Shown: positions 61,436-64,000 of the stretch, piece after piece
Position numbering within the stretch: position 1 is the first letter of the stretch
Layout of the letters: each line of letters opens with the position of its first letter
Source of the DNA: Aneurinibacillus sp. REN35
Lineage (GTDB): Bacteria; Bacillota; Bacilli; Aneurinibacillales; Aneurinibacillaceae
Assembly (NCBI RefSeq): GCF_041379945.2
Contig: NZ_JBFTXJ020000005.1
Span: 124,001 to 188,000, forward strand
Direction: 5' to 3'
DNA length: 64,000 bases
The notes under the pieces: generated by a model
The model's input: the letters and a program-made list of their open reading frames with translations, nothing else
Database searches by the model: none
Told to the model about the DNA's origin: nothing
Made by a program: the position numbers and the translations under genes

Positions 61436-62938
61436 CTACTGCTTATTTTCTCCCATTGCTTCTAATAGCTCTTGAATTCGCCGTTTCTCCTCCTCATATT
61501 CAGGATTTGTCGACGAATCAGCTTTTCCTTGTCCACTCTTTTTCTCCTGCTGTTTGCGCTGACGTTCGAGCTGCGCAAGAATCAATGGCGGTATTTCATC
61601 TTTTCTTTTGCTTTTTACAGCAGATGTACGCTTTGAAGCGGTCTTCTTCTGCTCGCTTTCAGTCTTTTTATCAAAAAATAGCGTTTTTCCACTTTTACGT
61701 TCCAAATAAAACTGGCGTGCCTGACGCTTCGCTTCCTGAACGGTCTGGATATTATGCCGCTTCCAATGACCGGCAATTTTGTAGATAATGTCTTTAGGAA
61801 GCTGTCTGTCATATGCAAGCATCACATACTCAAGCAGCACGTTTACTACACCAGGCGGCAATTGATACTGCTCAAGCAGCTCCTCTACGATTTTCTGATC
61901 AGCAGGTGCAATCTTGCCCCCGCGCTGATAATATTCCATTAACTGCAGCGGTGAAAGGGACGCCAGCAGACGCGCATGATTTTCGGCTTCCGTGAGAAGA
62001 TGCTCCTGTTCCTTCGCTTCCGTATCCGATTGGAACACAATCTCATCCCGTGCAGCAATCTTTGGTACTCGTCCATTTTCCCTGCTGTACCAATCCTTAA
62101 CCCTGCGCCGCAATGCATTCAAATCCACTTCATCTTCCGGGATTACAACAGGCTCTTGCAGCAGACGTGCCATTGTTTCATTATCAAGCCCATACGTAAA
62201 CGCAAGATTATCAAGTTCTGCCTGTACCGTCTTGGTCAGCACATTCTGCCGCTTCACCATTTTAGGAAGCGAAGCCACAAGAAACTCAAAATCAAGGCGC
62301 GAATCTGAATAACTCCGCACCGTCTTCTCATGCGGGTCAAACGATGGTAGAGACCCCTCTTCTTCCGTTGCCTGTAAAAACTGGTATGTCTCCGTTCCTT
62401 TCTCCACCTTCATCTCGCTTGGAGAAAGGTGATAAAACACCTCATCGAATGCTTTCGTAATCTTTGTGCGATTACCGGTTTGTATGCGTTGCTCTTCCCC
62501 TGCAAAGCGGCGTCTAAGCTTACGATAGAACTCCTTGCCAACCCGGTTGAGCAGCATGATACTCAGCGTATCATCCCGGAAGAATACATCTGGGGAATGC
62601 GGAGGCTGTAGCACATATTCCAACAAGCGCTCCTCCTCCGCATCAACCTGATACGCCTCCAATAGACCAATGGCTTCTAGCTGATGACGCGCTTTCATAA
62701 TAACATCAAGCGGAGCTGCCATCGTCACCATCAATCCATAATGAAGCCCTTGAACAGGCGAAAAGTTGGCCAGCGAAAGGTTGTAAAACAGCGTCTGATA
62801 AAGTGCTATCGGCATCGTGCCGATAAGCGGTTGGTATAAGTGCAGTAAATATCCGATCTCCGCCTGGCTAATAGGCCGCTTCACACGGATAAGGTAAGGA
62901 TCATTGGGTACGGTTTCTTGCCATCTCACCCGTATCAC
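61436..62938 (-). CDS. dnaB: Replication initiation and membrane attachment protein DnaB
   Basis: A 500-residue protein matching the Bacillales initiation DnaB (not the helicase): start RWQETVPNDPYLIRVKRPISQAEIGYLLHLYQPLIG, a DnaD/DnaB2-type domain (LSPLQLMEYYQRGGKIAPADQKIVEELL, PGVVNVLLEYVMLAYD) and a basic C-terminal tail. It acts with DnaD and DnaI at oriC. GTG 62938 is close to AGGA; a GTG at 62929 is an alternative start. Confidence 0.9.
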   Translation of the reverse strand: MIRVRWQETVPNDPYLIRVKRPISQAEIGYLLHLYQPLIGTMPIALYQTLFYNLSLANFSPVQGLHYGLMVTMAAPLDVIMKARHQLEAIGLLEAYQVDAEEERLLEYVLQPPHSPDVFFRDDTLSIMLLNRVGKEFYRKLRRRFAGEEQRIQTGNRTKITKAFDEVFYHLSPSEMKVEKGTETYQFLQATEEEGSLPSFDPHEKTVRSYSDSRLDFEFLVASLPKMVKRQNVLTKTVQAELDNLAFTYGLDNETMARLLQEPVVIPEDEVDLNALRRRVKDWYSRENGRVPKIAARDEIVFQSDTEAKEQEHLLTEAENHARLLASLSPLQLMEYYQRGGKIAPADQKIVEELLEQYQLPPGVVNVLLEYVMLAYDRQLPKDIIYKIAGHWKRHNIQTVQEAKRQARQFYLERKSGKTLFFDKKTESEQKKTASKRTSAVKSKRKDEIPPLILAQLERQRKQQEKKSGQGKADSSTNPEYEEEKRRIQELLEAMGENKQ

Positions 62939-62984
62939 TTCCTATGCTCATCTTTCATTCATATCTATTATAGCATCGAGAATG

Positions 62985-64000
62985 CTACTCTTCACAATCC
63001 TGTGCTGTCTGCTCTAACGTCTCTATGCAAGCCGCAAGCTGCTCAAGCACCTCTTGCTTCTGCACAGAAGACAATGCTTGTGATTTCATAGAATGTCCCA
63101 GTCGTTCAGAGACCTGCAGCAGCTCAGCAAGCATGTCGTCTAAATCTCCCGGCAGCGCCTCATCCATCTTCGGCTGACTTAGAGCAGTCTGCGCAAGCGG
63201 CTCACCTAAGACGACCGTCTCCAAACGGTGCGGAACATAAGCGGAGCAGCCAAGGGCTGTCTCGACCGTTTCTGCAAAGCGTAGCGAAACTTCCTCTTCT
63301 CCATGCACAATGAAGATCTGCTTTGGCTTGCGGATAAATCCGGAAAGCCACTCCAGTAATCCTGCCAGATCTGCATGAGCTGAGAAACCTTCGATATTAT
63401 GGATGTGGGCCGCTACATGAATATCTTCACCAAAAATCCGAACCCGCTTCGCTCCATCGACAATACGGCGACCAAGCGTTCCCTGTGCCTGATAGCCGAC
63501 GAATACAATATGTGATTTGGTTCGCCATAGATGATGTTTCAGATGATGCTTGATTCTCCCGGCTTCACACATACCGCTTGAAGAGATGATGATTGAGCCG
63601 CTGACAACGCGATTAAGACGCTGTGACTCTTCGACGGATTCCACAAATTGCAGCCCTGGAAAAGACAGCGGATCTATTCCCTTACGCAAATATGCCTGGC
63701 TCTCTTCATCAAATACTTGTTGGTTGCGGCGGAATATACGCGTAGCTTCCACAGCAAGCGGGCTATCAATGAATACCGGCAGAGGTGCAATTTTTCCGTT
63801 ATGCAGCATCTCTGATAGCTCATAAATAATCTCCTGCGTGCGGCCTACCGAAAAGGAAGGAATGATAATATTCCCTCCTTGCTTCTGAATTGTACGAACA
63901 ATATCACCAAGCATCTCTGCTCGATCAATCCGCTCTCCGTGCATCCGATCTCCATAGGTCGATTCGACAAAAACATAATCCGCCTCTGCAACCAAAGCCG
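62985..64000 (-). CDS. MBL/beta-CASP ribonuclease-like protein, 5' part outside the window
   Basis: The C-terminal 338 residues of a beta-CASP metallo-hydrolase; the frame stays open through the window edge, so the N-terminal zinc motif HxHxDH is not visible. Visible blocks are FVESTYGDRMH, IIIPSFSVGRTQEIIYEL, SSSGMCEAGRIKHHL, VGYQAQGTLGRRI and EGFSAHADLAGLLEWL, with motif B and C positions kept. It fits CPSF/RNase-J-type nucleases. The tail of about 70 residues is helical. It lies before dnaB, where B. subtilis has other genes. Confidence 0.85.
   Translation of the reverse strand, partial: ALVAEADYVFVESTYGDRMHGERIDRAEMLGDIVRTIQKQGGNIIIPSFSVGRTQEIIYELSEMLHNGKIAPLPVFIDSPLAVEATRIFRRNQQVFDEESQAYLRKGIDPLSFPGLQFVESVEESQRLNRVVSGSIIISSSGMCEAGRIKHHLKHHLWRTKSHIVFVGYQAQGTLGRRIVDGAKRVRIFGEDIHVAAHIHNIEGFSAHADLAGLLEWLSGFIRKPKQIFIVHGEEEVSLRFAETVETALGCSAYVPHRLETVVLGEPLAQTALSQPKMDEALPGDLDDMLAELLQVSERLGHSMKSQALSSVQKQEVLEQLAACIETLEQTAQDCEE

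Overview
The window looks like a chromosomal segment of an endospore-forming, Gram-positive (monoderm) member of the Bacillales. Supporting signs are DnaB/DnaI helicase loading genes, an infC-rpmI-rplT operon with an AUU start, a threonine T-box before thrS, a YtxC-like sporulation gene, a Spo0E-like phosphatase, CotB-like coat proteins, and a Tad/Flp pilus locus without an outer-membrane secretin. A radical-SAM MqnC (futalosine menaquinone route) argues against a close Bacillus subtilis relative; an Aneurinibacillus- or Brevibacillus-like genome is my inference. I recognise no rRNA, tRNA, CRISPR array, prophage or intact insertion sequence.

Layout. Positions 1-7.4 kb: the tail of an unknown gene, a RavA/ViaA-like MoxR ATPase plus VWA pair, a VOC protein, a membrane diguanylate cyclase behind a leader with its own terminator, and small conserved genes. 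Positions 7.4-13.2 kb: a complete ribose operon (rbsRKDACB, leftward) with a LacI-type operator just inside its promoter. Positions 13.2-16 kb: sporulation-flavoured small genes (Spo0E-like, two CotB-like proteins). Positions 16-28.7 kb: mostly single genes, including a class A beta-lactamase-fold hydrolase, psd, a KGG-repeat stress protein, an MHYT-PAS histidine kinase, an MBL hydrolase, a CoA-binding protein, a methyltransferase and ldh. Positions 28.8-30.2 kb: infC-rpmI-rplT.

Positions 30.2-42 kb hold a leftward Tad/Flp locus (cpaB, tadZ, tadA, tadB, tadC, flp, tadV, a membrane protein, tadE, tadG). It is followed in the same direction by a striking secreted protein with a glycine-rich hydrophobic core and a very lysine-rich tail of 22-residue tandem repeats. 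A bifunctional EAL-CBS-GGDEF protein lies upstream of the locus, so c-di-GMP control of the pilus is possible.

Positions 44.7-64 kb carry the dnaB-dnaI ... ytxC-thrS neighbourhood, which is contiguous in B. subtilis. Here about 12.7 kb lies between dnaI and ytxC. The insert contains a probable small RNA, a LysM-NlpC/P60-like protein lacking its catalytic cysteine, a signal-peptidase-like lipoprotein lacking its catalytic residues, and an AT-rich cassette. The cassette encodes a regulator with an 18-nt perfect palindrome on its promoter, an N-acyl-D-amino-acid deacylase, a beta-lactamase-fold enzyme without a signal peptide, an amino-acid ABC importer and a diaminopimelate decarboxylase. I read it as a scavenging pathway for D-amino-acid or peptidoglycan-derived compounds. 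mqnC follows. The most novel candidates are this cassette, the Tad-linked lysine-repeat protein, the two adjacent pseudoenzymes and the small RNA with an anti-Shine-Dalgarno motif.
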